A stretch of DNA of 64,000 nucleotides, from contig JAIXQR010000001.1 of NCBI GenBank assembly GCA_027485645.1, positions 769,588 through 833,587 on the forward strand. Direction: 5' to 3'. Below, piece after piece: positions 16,585 to 25,351 of this stretch. Position numbers and translations under genes: made by a program. The notes beneath the pieces are model-generated. The model saw only the letters and a list, made by a program, of their open reading frames with translations, was not told the DNA's origin and searched no databases. Source of the stretch: a bacterium (GTDB lineage: Bacteria; Armatimonadota; Fimbriimonadia; Fimbriimonadales; Fimbriimonadaceae). Position 1 is the stretch's first letter; the number at the start of each line of letters is the position of its first letter.

Positions 16585-17154
16585 ATGACGAGCAGATTTC
16601 AGCTGGCTTTGGCCGATCATCAATCTGCGTTAAGTCAGATCTCCGCGCTGGAGCCCGAACTCGATCGACTTGCGGACGTTTGCATTTCTAGCCTGCGTGC
16701 AGGCGGCAAGATCATTTTCTGTGGAAACGGCGGCAGCTCGTGCGATGCCGATCATTTGGCCGCCGAGCTCGTCGGACGATTTCAACTGGACCGAAAGGGC
16801 TGGGCGGCGATTAGCCTTGCCACGTCCATGGCGGGCCTAACCGCAATCGCGAATGATTACGGTTTTGAATCGGTCTTCGAACGCCAGATCGAAGCACTGG
16901 GGCGGCCAGGGGACGTATTGATTGCGATCAGCACATCTGGCAAGAGTCCCAATGTCCTGCGGGCGGCAACTCTCGCCAAAGAGTTCGGTATTCACGTTTC
17001 GGCTTGGACGGGGCAAGCGCCGTCCCCGCTTGCCGATCTCTCGGAGACGAAGATTCTTGCGCCCAGCAAGGTGACGGCCCGGGTGCAAGAGATGCACATC
17101 TTCCTTGGCCACGTCCTTTGCGATCTGATTGAAACCGAGTTGACGGCTTCGTAA
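16585..17154 (+). CDS. gmhA: Phosphoheptose isomerase
   Basis: 189 residues, SIS domain. FCGNGGSSCDADHLAAELVGRF is the GmhA active-site and zinc-binding signature, followed by ISTSGKSPNV for phosphate binding and a late EMHIFLGHVLCDLIE containing the conserved His. It isomerises sedoheptulose 7-phosphate to heptose 7-phosphate, the first committed step towards LPS heptose. ATG 16585 is preferred over the adjoining GTG because it sits at the predicted transcript start. It ends with TAATG into nth. Confidence 0.93.
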   Translation: MTSRFQLALADHQSALSQISALEPELDRLADVCISSLRAGGKIIFCGNGGSSCDADHLAAELVGRFQLDRKGWAAISLATSMAGLTAIANDYGFESVFERQIEALGRPGDVLIAISTSGKSPNVLRAATLAKEFGIHVSAWTGQAPSPLADLSETKILAPSKVTARVQEMHIFLGHVLCDLIETELTAS

Positions 17155-17936
17155 TGGCGGCGCGTCGATGGAATTCGGCGACCATCGCCGAAATGCTAGC
17201 CTCGCTCGAGCGGTCGCACGGTAAGAGTCGCTACATCCCTCGGTTCGATCCGATGGACGAACTGATTTCTTGCATCCTAAGCCAGCACACCACCGACGCG
17301 CACAGCTTCCCGGCCTTCACTCAGCTTCGCGAGCGGTATCCAACTTGGGCGGACGTTGTCGCCGCCCCCGTTGCCGAGGTCGCGAGCACCGTACGATTGG
17401 CCGGGCTAAGCAACCAGAAAGCCAAGAACATCGTCGGCTCACTTCAAAAAATCCACGAGCAGTTTGGCGATTATTCGCTTGAACTGCTGCGGACCTGGCC
17501 AACCGCCGAGGCGATGGTTTGGCTACAAACCTTGCCCGGGGTCGGTCCGAAAACGGCGAGCATCGTGCTTTGCTTTGCGATGGGCCGGGAAACAATTCCG
17601 GTTGACACCCACGTTTTTCGGGTCTCGTGGCGGCTGGGACTGATCAAGGAAGAGATTGGCGAGGTTAAGGCGCACGGGGTCCTGATGAAACTTGTTCCCC
17701 GGGAACTGGCTTTTCCTTTCCACACCTTGCTGATCCAACACGGTCGGACGGTTTGCCGCGCGCCTTTGCCAAGCTGCGAAAAGTGCGATCTCGCGAAGCA
17801 ATGCGCTTGGCTAAAATCAGACGGTCCAGGAAAGCGTCAGCGAGAAATGGCCCGCACTCGGAAGCGGTCGATCAAAGCGCGAAAGGCAAAGAAAGTGGAG
17901 GTGCCCGGTGGATCAGTCAACGATTCAAAGAATTGA
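17154..17936 (+). CDS. nth: Endonuclease III (DNA glycosylase/AP lyase)
   Basis: 260 residues. Helix-hairpin-helix LPGVGPKT with the catalytic Lys133, catalytic Asp151 in VDTHVFRV, and the [4Fe-4S] cluster ligands Cys201, Cys208, Cys211 and Cys217 (C-x6-C-x2-C-x5-C). It removes oxidised pyrimidines in base-excision repair. After the cluster loop is a 40-residue tail very rich in Arg and Lys (to residue 260), longer than in E. coli Nth; it may bind DNA. The tail-encoding DNA carries the ribosome-binding site and start of glnE. Confidence 0.93.
   Translation: MAARRWNSATIAEMLASLERSHGKSRYIPRFDPMDELISCILSQHTTDAHSFPAFTQLRERYPTWADVVAAPVAEVASTVRLAGLSNQKAKNIVGSLQKIHEQFGDYSLELLRTWPTAEAMVWLQTLPGVGPKTASIVLCFAMGRETIPVDTHVFRVSWRLGLIKEEIGEVKAHGVLMKLVPRELAFPFHTLLIQHGRTVCRAPLPSCEKCDLAKQCAWLKSDGPGKRQREMARTRKRSIKARKAKKVEVPGGSVNDSKN
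17897..17903 (+). promoter_or_regulatory. Ribosome-binding site for glnE inside nth
   Basis: GGAGGTG lies 4 bases before the GTG at 17908 and within the last codons of nth. It is one of the strongest Shine-Dalgarno sequences in the window and fixes the glnE start. Confidence 0.7.
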
Positions 17937-20469
17937 AGGTCTAACTCAGGCACAACCGGGTTGGCTCAGCGCCCTGGTGCCCGGTTTGGCGGACGCCGAT
18001 ATGGCGCTACGGGGACTTGAAACCTGGCTGGTGGCCTCAGGGAGTCCGGCGCTTTTCGCGGAAGAGCTTTCGGCTAACCCTGCCGGCGCACATCGCCTGT
18101 TGCAATTGCTTGGCACCTCGGGGCCAGTGGCGCAGTCTTTTCAGCAGAACCCAGAGCTCGGAATCACGGTTCTGGACGAGTCGACTTACCACGACGAGGT
18201 TGAGGTGTCTTCCTTGCTCGCCGAGGGACAGCTTCTGCTCCAAGCCAGCCGGAGCTATACCCACGGGCTTGATCGTCTCCGGTTTCTGAAGCAGAAGTGG
18301 TCGGCCGTCATTGTTTCGCACGATCTGGACGAAAGCTGGCCGCAGCCCAAAGTCTGGGCCGCGCTCAGTGCGTTGGCCGACGTCGTCCTAAAGCTCGCGA
18401 CGGAGTGGGTTTGGAAGTCCGTCGCGCCCGGGCAGAGCATGCCTTGCCCGGTGGGAATTGTCGCCTTCGGAAAACACGGCGGGAATGAAGTCAACTACAG
18501 CTCTGACCTCGATTTAGTCTATGTTCTGCACGAAAACATAGAGGAATCGTTGGAGCCGGTCGCGGTGCGGTTCTGTGAAACTCTCGGACGTGCGCTAGAA
18601 GACCCGATGGGGCGGGGAAAGCTGTATCGCACCGATCTGCGGCTCCGACCGTACGGCGCGGCGGGTCCGCTGCTGGCAAAGTTCCGCGCTTACCGCGCCT
18701 ATTACGAGCTTTACGCGGAGGCCTGGGAAGTTCAGGCTCTCCTTCGGTCACGGGTCGTGTGGGGCTCCGACGAGCTGCGGCGGGACTGGGAACAGCTGCG
18801 AAAATCGACTTGCTTTGGTCGCCCGCTCTCCGAAGTCAGCCTTGACGCGATGCTGGCGATGCGGGAGCGCATTGAGCAAACGTGTTCGGCCAACGACATC
18901 AAGCGAGGTGCCGGCGGCATTCGTGATGTCGAGTTCATTTGCCAAATCTTGCAGTTGGCAACCGGCCTCGACCCCGCGCAGCCAACAACGCTTCGAGTTC
19001 TGTCTGAGCTCGGGCGCACTGGTCGGTTGAGTAAAGCTGACTGCGAAGTCCTCGCGAACGGCTACGAGTGGTTGCGAAAACTGGAGCACCGCATTCAGTT
19101 TGAGGATAGTCGCCAAACCCACGAAGTTCCGCCCAGCGGTCCCGCCCTCACGAAAATTGCTCGATTGATGAATGAAGGCACAGAAGAGCAGTTCCTTGCG
19201 GAACTCAAGCGCCGGCGTGCCCAGGTGAGCGGCGTGTACAACCGCCTGCTGCCTACGACGTCTCAGTCATACCGAGATCAAGTGCTGGCGCAGGAGCCCA
19301 AGATTCAGGACTGGTTTGACGCCTTGCCCGAGAAGGATGAGTTCTACCGTCAACTCGCGATGAACGCAGACTCGATGGACCGAGTCCTGCCGCTGGTTCG
19401 GTTCTCACCCCGGTTGGTGGAGTCCCTCAAGCACTCGCTCCCAATAACGGAGGAAATCCTGAGTGGAGAAGTGCTGGAAGAACTGCCGAACGAGCTTCAC
19501 ATTTCCAACACCGAGGATCTGCCGGTTGTTTATCGCGAAGCGTTTTTGGAGAATCTCGTCCAGTTCGCCATTGCGGGTGGCCCTCCGCCGGTGGTGCCGC
19601 TTTCGCAACTCGCTCAGCAAGCCATCGCGGTTGCGGCTCAAGAAGCCAACTTTGTCGGGAGCGTGATCGCGCTTGGGAGTCTTGGGCGAGAGGATATGGG
19701 GCCCGGGTCAGACGCGGATGTATTGCTTCTGGTTGAGGATAAACAGCAGACTTCTGAGCAATCCGCCCAGTTGATGCTCCGATTGCTTCAGAACTGGCGG
19801 CAAAGAGGCATGCCGCTGGAAGTCGATTCGCGGTTGCGCCCGGACGGTCGCAAGGGTCTTCTGGTTCGCACGTTGCATGGCTTTGATAGTTATGCGGCCC
19901 GAGATATGGAGAACTGGGAGCGGTTTGCCCTCGGTAATGCCCGGTTGATCTACGGTGATCCTCGTGCCTTGCTGCACGTTTTGGCGTCCGCACGCATCGA
20001 GACCGATCGGCAACAAGCATGGACCGAGCTCGTTGAAATGAAAGCGCGGATTGAGCAGGAACGCGTTCGGGCGCATCATAGCCACCGCGACGTGAAGCTC
20101 GGCTACGGCGGCCTTTCGGATATTGAGTGGACCGTGCGAATGATTGAGCTGCTCGGTCCCTGCGCACGGCGTCCCCAGGACGGCGCCGATTTGCGATCCC
20201 GAATTCGAAAACTTAATCAAGAAGGATTTCTGAATGTCTTTGAAGCGGAAATCCTAAACATCGGGCTGGCCTTCCTGCTGGAAGTTCGTATGCGGTTGGT
20301 GCTTGCCGGGTTTGAAGGTGATTTGATTCCGGAGAATCCGGACAAGCTGCAAATGCTAGCTGAGCCGATGGGGCTGACCAGCGCGAACGCATTTCTTGAT
20401 CAGAAACAGCGAATTTGTGATGACGTTCGGAACCTATTTCAGGAGACAATAGAGCGACTTCGCGGATGA
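17908..20469 (+). CDS. glnE: Glutamine synthetase adenylyltransferase/deadenylase
   Basis: 853 residues with two nucleotidyltransferase domains separated by helical regions. The N-terminal domain has FGKHGGNEVNYSSDLDLVYV (about residue 185-205) and the C-terminal domain has LGSLGREDMGPGSDADVLLL (about 585-605); both carry the G-[GS]-x9-D-x-D metal-binding pattern. GlnE attaches and removes AMP on glutamine synthetase in response to PII and glutamine. E. coli GlnE has about 946 residues, so this is compact. The second motif is more divergent than the first. GTG start with a strong ribosome-binding site, 29 bases overlapping nth. No glnA or glnB gene is nearby. Confidence 0.92.
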   Translation: MDQSTIQRIEGLTQAQPGWLSALVPGLADADMALRGLETWLVASGSPALFAEELSANPAGAHRLLQLLGTSGPVAQSFQQNPELGITVLDESTYHDEVEVSSLLAEGQLLLQASRSYTHGLDRLRFLKQKWSAVIVSHDLDESWPQPKVWAALSALADVVLKLATEWVWKSVAPGQSMPCPVGIVAFGKHGGNEVNYSSDLDLVYVLHENIEESLEPVAVRFCETLGRALEDPMGRGKLYRTDLRLRPYGAAGPLLAKFRAYRAYYELYAEAWEVQALLRSRVVWGSDELRRDWEQLRKSTCFGRPLSEVSLDAMLAMRERIEQTCSANDIKRGAGGIRDVEFICQILQLATGLDPAQPTTLRVLSELGRTGRLSKADCEVLANGYEWLRKLEHRIQFEDSRQTHEVPPSGPALTKIARLMNEGTEEQFLAELKRRRAQVSGVYNRLLPTTSQSYRDQVLAQEPKIQDWFDALPEKDEFYRQLAMNADSMDRVLPLVRFSPRLVESLKHSLPITEEILSGEVLEELPNELHISNTEDLPVVYREAFLENLVQFAIAGGPPPVVPLSQLAQQAIAVAAQEANFVGSVIALGSLGREDMGPGSDADVLLLVEDKQQTSEQSAQLMLRLLQNWRQRGMPLEVDSRLRPDGRKGLLVRTLHGFDSYAARDMENWERFALGNARLIYGDPRALLHVLASARIETDRQQAWTELVEMKARIEQERVRAHHSHRDVKLGYGGLSDIEWTVRMIELLGPCARRPQDGADLRSRIRKLNQEGFLNVFEAEILNIGLAFLLEVRMRLVLAGFEGDLIPENPDKLQMLAEPMGLTSANAFLDQKQRICDDVRNLFQETIERLRG

Positions 20470-21143
20470 ACGTTTTCGGATTGACTTTGCTGGGGGCTTA
20501 TCTTTTGGGCGGTATTCCGTTTGGAGTACTGGTCGCCCGAATGCAGGGCATTGATATCACGCAGGTCGGAAGCGGAAACATCGGCGCAACCAACGTCGTT
20601 CGAGCCCTTGGTCCACGGTGGGGCACCGTGACGTTTGTGCTGGACATGCTGAAAGGGTTGATCCCGAGCTTGGTGGCACGCCAACTTTTCACCGCGCCGC
20701 TGATGGGGCTAGATCCCCAGGCGCTCTGGTTCATTTGCGGTTTGGTAGCGGTCATCGGACACGCAAAGAGTCCTTTTCTGAAGTTTAAAGGCGGAAAAGG
20801 GGTTTCCACCGCGCTGGGTGCAGGGCTGGGTTCCGCGCCGCTGGTTGCGCTGGGAGCCTTCGTGGTCTTTGCGATCGTTCTTGGCACGATCCGTTACATG
20901 GCGGTGGCCAGTATGGTCGCGGTTTGTTCGGCGGTTTTGTTCGCCGTGATCCTACCGGGACAGTCTTTGCAGGTCGTTCCGCTATTTTTCTTACTCGCGG
21001 CGTTGGTGGTGTTTCTACATCACAAAAACATTGCTAGACTTAGGGCCGGAACGGAGCCTAAGTTCGCATTCCGCAAATCGAGCGAGCAAGCATCAGCAGC
21101 GTCAAGTCAAGACGAATCTCCCATGGCGTCTCACAAGGAATAA
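20466..21143 (+). CDS. plsY: Acyl-phosphate:glycerol-3-phosphate acyltransferase
   Basis: 225 residues with about five to six membrane helices. SGNIGATNVVRALG, GHAKSPFLKFKGGKGVST and HHKNIARLRAGTEPK are the three conserved PlsY loops. It makes lysophosphatidate from acyl-phosphate and glycerol 3-phosphate at the inner membrane. The C-terminal 20 residues are Ser-rich and not conserved. ATGA overlap with glnE, and only 2 bases to the next gene. Confidence 0.95.
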   Translation: MNVFGLTLLGAYLLGGIPFGVLVARMQGIDITQVGSGNIGATNVVRALGPRWGTVTFVLDMLKGLIPSLVARQLFTAPLMGLDPQALWFICGLVAVIGHAKSPFLKFKGGKGVSTALGAGLGSAPLVALGAFVVFAIVLGTIRYMAVASMVAVCSAVLFAVILPGQSLQVVPLFFLLAALVVFLHHKNIARLRAGTEPKFAFRKSSEQASAASSQDESPMASHKE

Positions 21144-21145
21144 CT

Positions 21146-21934
21146 ATGCCGGTAGATCTATTTACAGTTGGTGCAGGATGCCTAACTTGGATTCCGGTCG
21201 CCATCATGGCGGTGAGCCTGATTCAGTGGATGATCGCCGGGGATATTGACCTTCCAAGCGGCTTTCTGGGGCTCTTGGTGAGCGTTGGACTTGGTACGGT
21301 TGCCATGCGACCACCGGCACCGATTCACGCGCCGATCGCGCTTTTCGTCGCGGTTGCCACGGTTGTCGTTTATCCCTTCCTTCGCGGCACGATGCAAATG
21401 CGCGAGCTGAAGAACTTTGAAGTGGATGAGCTAGAGCGTGCGTACGATCTGCTCGGCCAGCAGCCAATGAATCCATTGCCGAAGTTTCGGGTTGCGAAGC
21501 AGCTATACGTGCTTGGGCTTCACGGACACGCGATTCGAATTGCCGAAGCTGTTCTGCCCCAACTTCCGAAAGATCTTTTTACCGACGAGCATCGCATTTG
21601 GCGACAGTGGCAGTACACGCCGCAGACTCCGGCGATGTTCGCGCCGATCAGTTGCAGCGAGTGCGGTCACCGAAATGATCCGGGACGGACTCATTGTTTC
21701 CAATGCGGCGCGCCGCATCTTTTGAACCGGTTCCGCGGAAAGATCTTGCCTAAGAGTCAAGGGCGGAAGATTCTGGCAGCTTGGATTGCCCTCGTCATCA
21801 TGCTTGTTGGATTGCCATTTGCCGGAAATCTGCCAATTGGCGGGGCCGTCGCCGTCGTCATCGCGTGCTTATCTGGAGCGGCGCTCGTGCTGTTTCTCGC
21901 GTTTCGTCCATCAAACGAAGGCGCAACGGCTTAA
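21146..21934 (+). CDS. Membrane protein with a central zinc ribbon, unknown function
   Basis: 262 residues. Three N-terminal hydrophobic segments (about 13-30, 36-53, 60-78) are followed by a soluble helical region containing VDELERAYDLLGQQPMNPLPKFRVAKQLYVLG, then a four-Cys zinc ribbon (Cys170, Cys173, Cys184, Cys187: CSECG and CFQCG), then two more membrane helices (about 209-227, 230-250). The central part resembles a TPR-like helical pair. I do not recognise the family. Its place between plsY and lptF/G points to envelope biogenesis, but that is inference. Confidence 0.7.
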   Translation: MPVDLFTVGAGCLTWIPVAIMAVSLIQWMIAGDIDLPSGFLGLLVSVGLGTVAMRPPAPIHAPIALFVAVATVVVYPFLRGTMQMRELKNFEVDELERAYDLLGQQPMNPLPKFRVAKQLYVLGLHGHAIRIAEAVLPQLPKDLFTDEHRIWRQWQYTPQTPAMFAPISCSECGHRNDPGRTHCFQCGAPHLLNRFRGKILPKSQGRKILAAWIALVIMLVGLPFAGNLPIGGAVAVVIACLSGAALVLFLAFRPSNEGATA

Positions 21935-21937
21935 ACT
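21932..21937 (+). promoter_or_regulatory. Candidate -10 element (TAAACT) before lptF/G
   Basis: TAAACT overlaps the stop codon of the zinc-ribbon gene and ends 12 bases before the ATG at 21950. It could give lptF/G and lptD their own promoter inside the run of genes. No -35 hexamer is obvious. Confidence 0.3.
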
Positions 21938-21949
21938 AAGCCGCGTCGC

Positions 21950-23026
21950 ATGAAGAAACTAGATCTGTACATCCTCCGCGAGATGGTCGTGCCATTCATC
22001 CTGGGCACATTTCTCGTGGTTCTAATGTTCCAGATTAACGCCTACATGTTCATGGCGAAGACTTACAACCTGGAGAATGTCCCTTACACGGCCGTTCTAC
22101 AGTACATCCTTTTCCGCACGCCTGAGTTCATGAAGCAAACCCTGCCGGTTGGGGTCTCGCTCGGGGCTTCGCTTGCCATCACGCGGCTTGCGCGGGAAAG
22201 TGAGATCACGGCAATGCGCGCGGCCGGGACGCGACTGTTGCGGATTGTCTTGCCCGTGGCGATTTTTGGGATTTTTGTCTCCGTCGGCAATTTCTTCCTC
22301 GTTGAGAACCTGATTCCAGACTGGACTCGCCGCGCCAATGCGATCCTGATTCAGTCTGGAATCATGGGGCTCAGCCGGCCAACGATGAAAGCCAACTCGA
22401 TTATCGAGCTGAACCAATACACCGCGTCGTTCGGAATCATTCGTCGCGTGGACGAGTACCGATTCGACATCTCAAACATAACGCTGTTTGAGCAGGTTGG
22501 GCCCAAGAAAGTCGGGATCATCACTGCCGAAACTGCCCAATACGACCGCGGCGTGTGGACGTTTAAGAATGGCTACTACGTTGAGATTGAGGATGGAAAC
22601 GTGATTGTTGCCAAGCCGAGAAAGAGCTTCCAGGTCAACCAGAAAATCGTGGTTGATGGACTATTTGGCGCGGGGCAGGTAGCGGAACGAACCATCACAG
22701 AGTTGCAAGCCTCGATTGATACCGCCCGAAAGCTGGGGGCAGACCCGAAGAAGGAGGAGCTTGAGCTGCAGTCGCGCTACAGCATTCCCGTGGCCTGCTT
22801 TGTGTTTGCCGTGACATCTCCCGTGTTCGCGCTCGTGTTCGCGCGGACGGGCGGGTTTGTTGGCGTTATGGTCAGCTTTGTCGTGGTGTTGTTGTACTTT
22901 AACGCCTATGTTGTGTCCACGGAGATCTTGAGCAAGTCCTCGGCGGTGCCGGTTTTGGTTGCGGCATGGGCTCCCAATCTCATCTTCTTTGTCCTAGGTG
23001 TGTTTGCGATTTGGAGATTGGAGTGA
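21950..23026 (+). CDS. LPS export permease LptF/LptG family (YjgP/YjgQ)
   Basis: 358 residues: N-terminal helix IYILREMVVPFILGTFLVVL, then MKQTLPVGVSLGASLAITRLARESEITAMRAAGTR, the highly conserved coupling-helix region that meets the LptB ATPase, a periplasmic beta-jellyroll in the middle, and three C-terminal helices with SIPVACFVFAVTSPVFAL. LptF and LptG are homologous and I cannot say which this is; a single copy occurs here. It extracts LPS from the inner membrane. GTGA overlap with the LptD gene shows the two act in one pathway. Confidence 0.9.
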   Translation: MKKLDLYILREMVVPFILGTFLVVLMFQINAYMFMAKTYNLENVPYTAVLQYILFRTPEFMKQTLPVGVSLGASLAITRLARESEITAMRAAGTRLLRIVLPVAIFGIFVSVGNFFLVENLIPDWTRRANAILIQSGIMGLSRPTMKANSIIELNQYTASFGIIRRVDEYRFDISNITLFEQVGPKKVGIITAETAQYDRGVWTFKNGYYVEIEDGNVIVAKPRKSFQVNQKIVVDGLFGAGQVAERTITELQASIDTARKLGADPKKEELELQSRYSIPVACFVFAVTSPVFALVFARTGGFVGVMVSFVVVLLYFNAYVVSTEILSKSSAVPVLVAAWAPNLIFFVLGVFAIWRLE

Positions 23027-25320
23027 AGGGTGGGCGAACCCTTTGCCTCGCCTTCGTGCTCAGTTCCGCCTCGGTCGCCTCGGCCCAGGTGTTTGGGAGC
23101 TACGAACTCCTCCGCTATGGCTATCCGCTGATCAATCGGGATCCTAATCGCGCGCCGATCAATCTTCCCACTGGAAGCGCAACCACCAATCCGGGGGCTC
23201 CGGCGCGTACCAATGACAATGAGCTTGAGATCCTGCGGGCTGGGTCACTGAACCGGGATGGAAAGCAGGTTCAGATCACCGGTGGAACCGAGGTCTTGTA
23301 CCGTGGATATCGATGCTTTGCCGACAAGATCGACGGCAATCTTGACACAGAAGTTTTTGACCTCAGCGGTAACGTGAAGATCATCGGTGCCGATGCGGTG
23401 GTTTACGGCGACAAGGTTCGGTTCAACTTTAAGGAAGAGAGCTACGTCTCCGAGCGCGGAGGCGGCATGCTTCGTCCATCGCTGCTGAAGGGCGCGGTTA
23501 CCGACAACGTGTACATCTCCTCGGTAGCCGCCGACGGCACCGAGCGCGAGAACCATTTCAAGGAAAGCGACTTCACCACGTGTAGCCTGGGCGATCACGC
23601 GCACTACGAAATTGAGTCTGCCGACGCCGTGGTGCGCACGAACAAGCGGGTGATTTTTCGAAAGGCTCGAATTCGGTTCTTCGGCAAAACCATCATTACG
23701 ATTCCGTTCCTGTCAATTCCGATCGAAGACCAGAAGTCGCGTTATTCCCCCGATGTCGGGCAGAGCCGAGACGAAGGCTATTACGTCAAGAACCGTTTTG
23801 GACTGTCGGCTTCCGACCGGATGGCTACCGATCTGAGGGTGGATTACATGTCCAAGTTTGGGCCCGCTTTGGGCACCGACTATGCCTACGCCAACGGCAA
23901 GATGGACGGACTGACCCAGATCTACACCGTGTTAGGATCGGTCGGGACGCTCACGATGAAGAACCAGCACCGGCAACAGCTGGGCAGCGGCGAACTTTCT
24001 CTTCAGAACGACTATCAGAGAAACAACTATCTGACCTCGCCCGGCTCTACGCTGTTTACGACCAGTGGTCAATACAACCTTCGGTCGCGCGATGCGAATA
24101 CCAGCCTGAACTTTCAACGAAATCGCAGTGAGTTTGGCGAGAGCGTTTCGGAAACGGAGGTGATTTCGATCAGCGATGATCGATCCATCGGACAGCTCCA
24201 GACTTCGAGCAACCTCAGCTACTCGGTAAACCGGAACGCGTACGGAGACTCGAACTCGTTCGAGTCCAAACAGCTGGATGTGCGGTTTCGGGCGAACCAG
24301 AACCTTCCGTTCGCAAATGCCGTGCTGGAGTACCAACGCCTAGTGCCCGTTGGTGACAACGTCGGCGGGTTCGGAACGGCGGATCGAACGCCGGTACTGA
24401 CGCTCACCTCCGATGCGACGAAGTTGCTTGGGAAATCCCAGGGAAGGGCATTGCCTTTCCGAACCAGCTTATCGATTGGTGAGTTCGGCGGATTGCAGGG
24501 CTCGCGGGTGACGCGGAGCATTTTCGACTGGACGATGAACAAGAGTTCTGGTGGTCGGTCCCGTTTCAGCTTTGACTATTCGAGCGTGTTTAAGCAGTCC
24601 ATGTACTCCGATGACACCGCGCAATACGTGGTGGGTGCGGGTTGGAACGCGGGATACCGGCTAGGTGGCGACACGTCGGCCAACCTTCGCTACAACTATT
24701 TGCGGCCCGAAGGGTACACGCCCCTGGCGCAGGACCGTACGGGACGCACGCACACGTCAACGTTCGATGTCTCTACTCGGCCGTTGCGAACCTTCCTAAT
24801 TGGAGCACAGACGGGTTTTGACTTTAACCAATCCAAGCAAAGTGATATCGGTTGGCAGCAGTTCAACTTGCGCACGGAGTACCGGCCGAGACAGTACTTC
24901 AACTTTCGAACGCTGACCACTTACGACACGATTTCCCAGAACTGGAGCAGCGTTCGGCTTGATTTCACTTACCAGCCCGGAGCGACGTTCGTCACGCTTG
25001 GCGCGCGCTACGACGGCTTTCAGAAGCGGTGGTCAAACGCGAACTTGTACTTGGCCAACCTGAAGTGGGGTCGAACGCGGGTCGGCGCGGTGCTTTCTTA
25101 CAACGGCTTCACAAAGGAGATCGACGCGGCCCAGTACAACGCGGTGTACGACCTGCATTGTTGGGAGCTCGTGATGAGCTTGTCGGAGTACAAGACGGGC
25201 TTCCGTCCGGGCCGGGAAGTCCAAGTGTTTTTCCGGCTGAAGGCGTTCCCAACCGACCTGCCGTTTGGCATTGGCCGGCGTGGTCAGTCGATTGGATCGA
25301 ACATCGGTTTCAACAACTAA
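23023..25320 (+). CDS. lptD: LPS-assembly outer-membrane protein LptD
   Basis: 765 residues. GTG start giving a signal peptide (VKGGRTLCLAFVLSSASVASAQ) and overlapping the permease stop. An N-terminal LptA/OstA-like domain (about 60-180) contains VFDLSGNVKIIGADAVVYGDKV; the FTTCSLGDHAHYEIE segment (Cys187) matches the conserved TTC region of LptD. A long barrel of alternating beta-strands follows, and a DLHCWELV segment (Cys713) matches the C-terminal CW motif, so one interdomain disulphide (187-713) is possible. It would insert LPS into the outer leaflet of the outer membrane. No lptE gene is adjacent. Confidence 0.87.
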   Translation: MKGGRTLCLAFVLSSASVASAQVFGSYELLRYGYPLINRDPNRAPINLPTGSATTNPGAPARTNDNELEILRAGSLNRDGKQVQITGGTEVLYRGYRCFADKIDGNLDTEVFDLSGNVKIIGADAVVYGDKVRFNFKEESYVSERGGGMLRPSLLKGAVTDNVYISSVAADGTERENHFKESDFTTCSLGDHAHYEIESADAVVRTNKRVIFRKARIRFFGKTIITIPFLSIPIEDQKSRYSPDVGQSRDEGYYVKNRFGLSASDRMATDLRVDYMSKFGPALGTDYAYANGKMDGLTQIYTVLGSVGTLTMKNQHRQQLGSGELSLQNDYQRNNYLTSPGSTLFTTSGQYNLRSRDANTSLNFQRNRSEFGESVSETEVISISDDRSIGQLQTSSNLSYSVNRNAYGDSNSFESKQLDVRFRANQNLPFANAVLEYQRLVPVGDNVGGFGTADRTPVLTLTSDATKLLGKSQGRALPFRTSLSIGEFGGLQGSRVTRSIFDWTMNKSSGGRSRFSFDYSSVFKQSMYSDDTAQYVVGAGWNAGYRLGGDTSANLRYNYLRPEGYTPLAQDRTGRTHTSTFDVSTRPLRTFLIGAQTGFDFNQSKQSDIGWQQFNLRTEYRPRQYFNFRTLTTYDTISQNWSSVRLDFTYQPGATFVTLGARYDGFQKRWSNANLYLANLKWGRTRVGAVLSYNGFTKEIDAAQYNAVYDLHCWELVMSLSEYKTGFRPGREVQVFFRLKAFPTDLPFGIGRRGQSIGSNIGFNN

Positions 25321-25337
25321 CCTTCGTCTCCGCAGAT

Positions 25338-25343
25338 TAAACT
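25338..25343 (+). promoter_or_regulatory. Candidate -10 element (TAAACT) before the GT-C gene
   Basis: TAAACT ends 8 bases before the ATG at 25352 in the 31-base gap after lptD. A transcript starting 6-7 bases downstream would be practically leaderless. Confidence 0.35.
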
Positions 25344-25351
25344 GACGGGCA

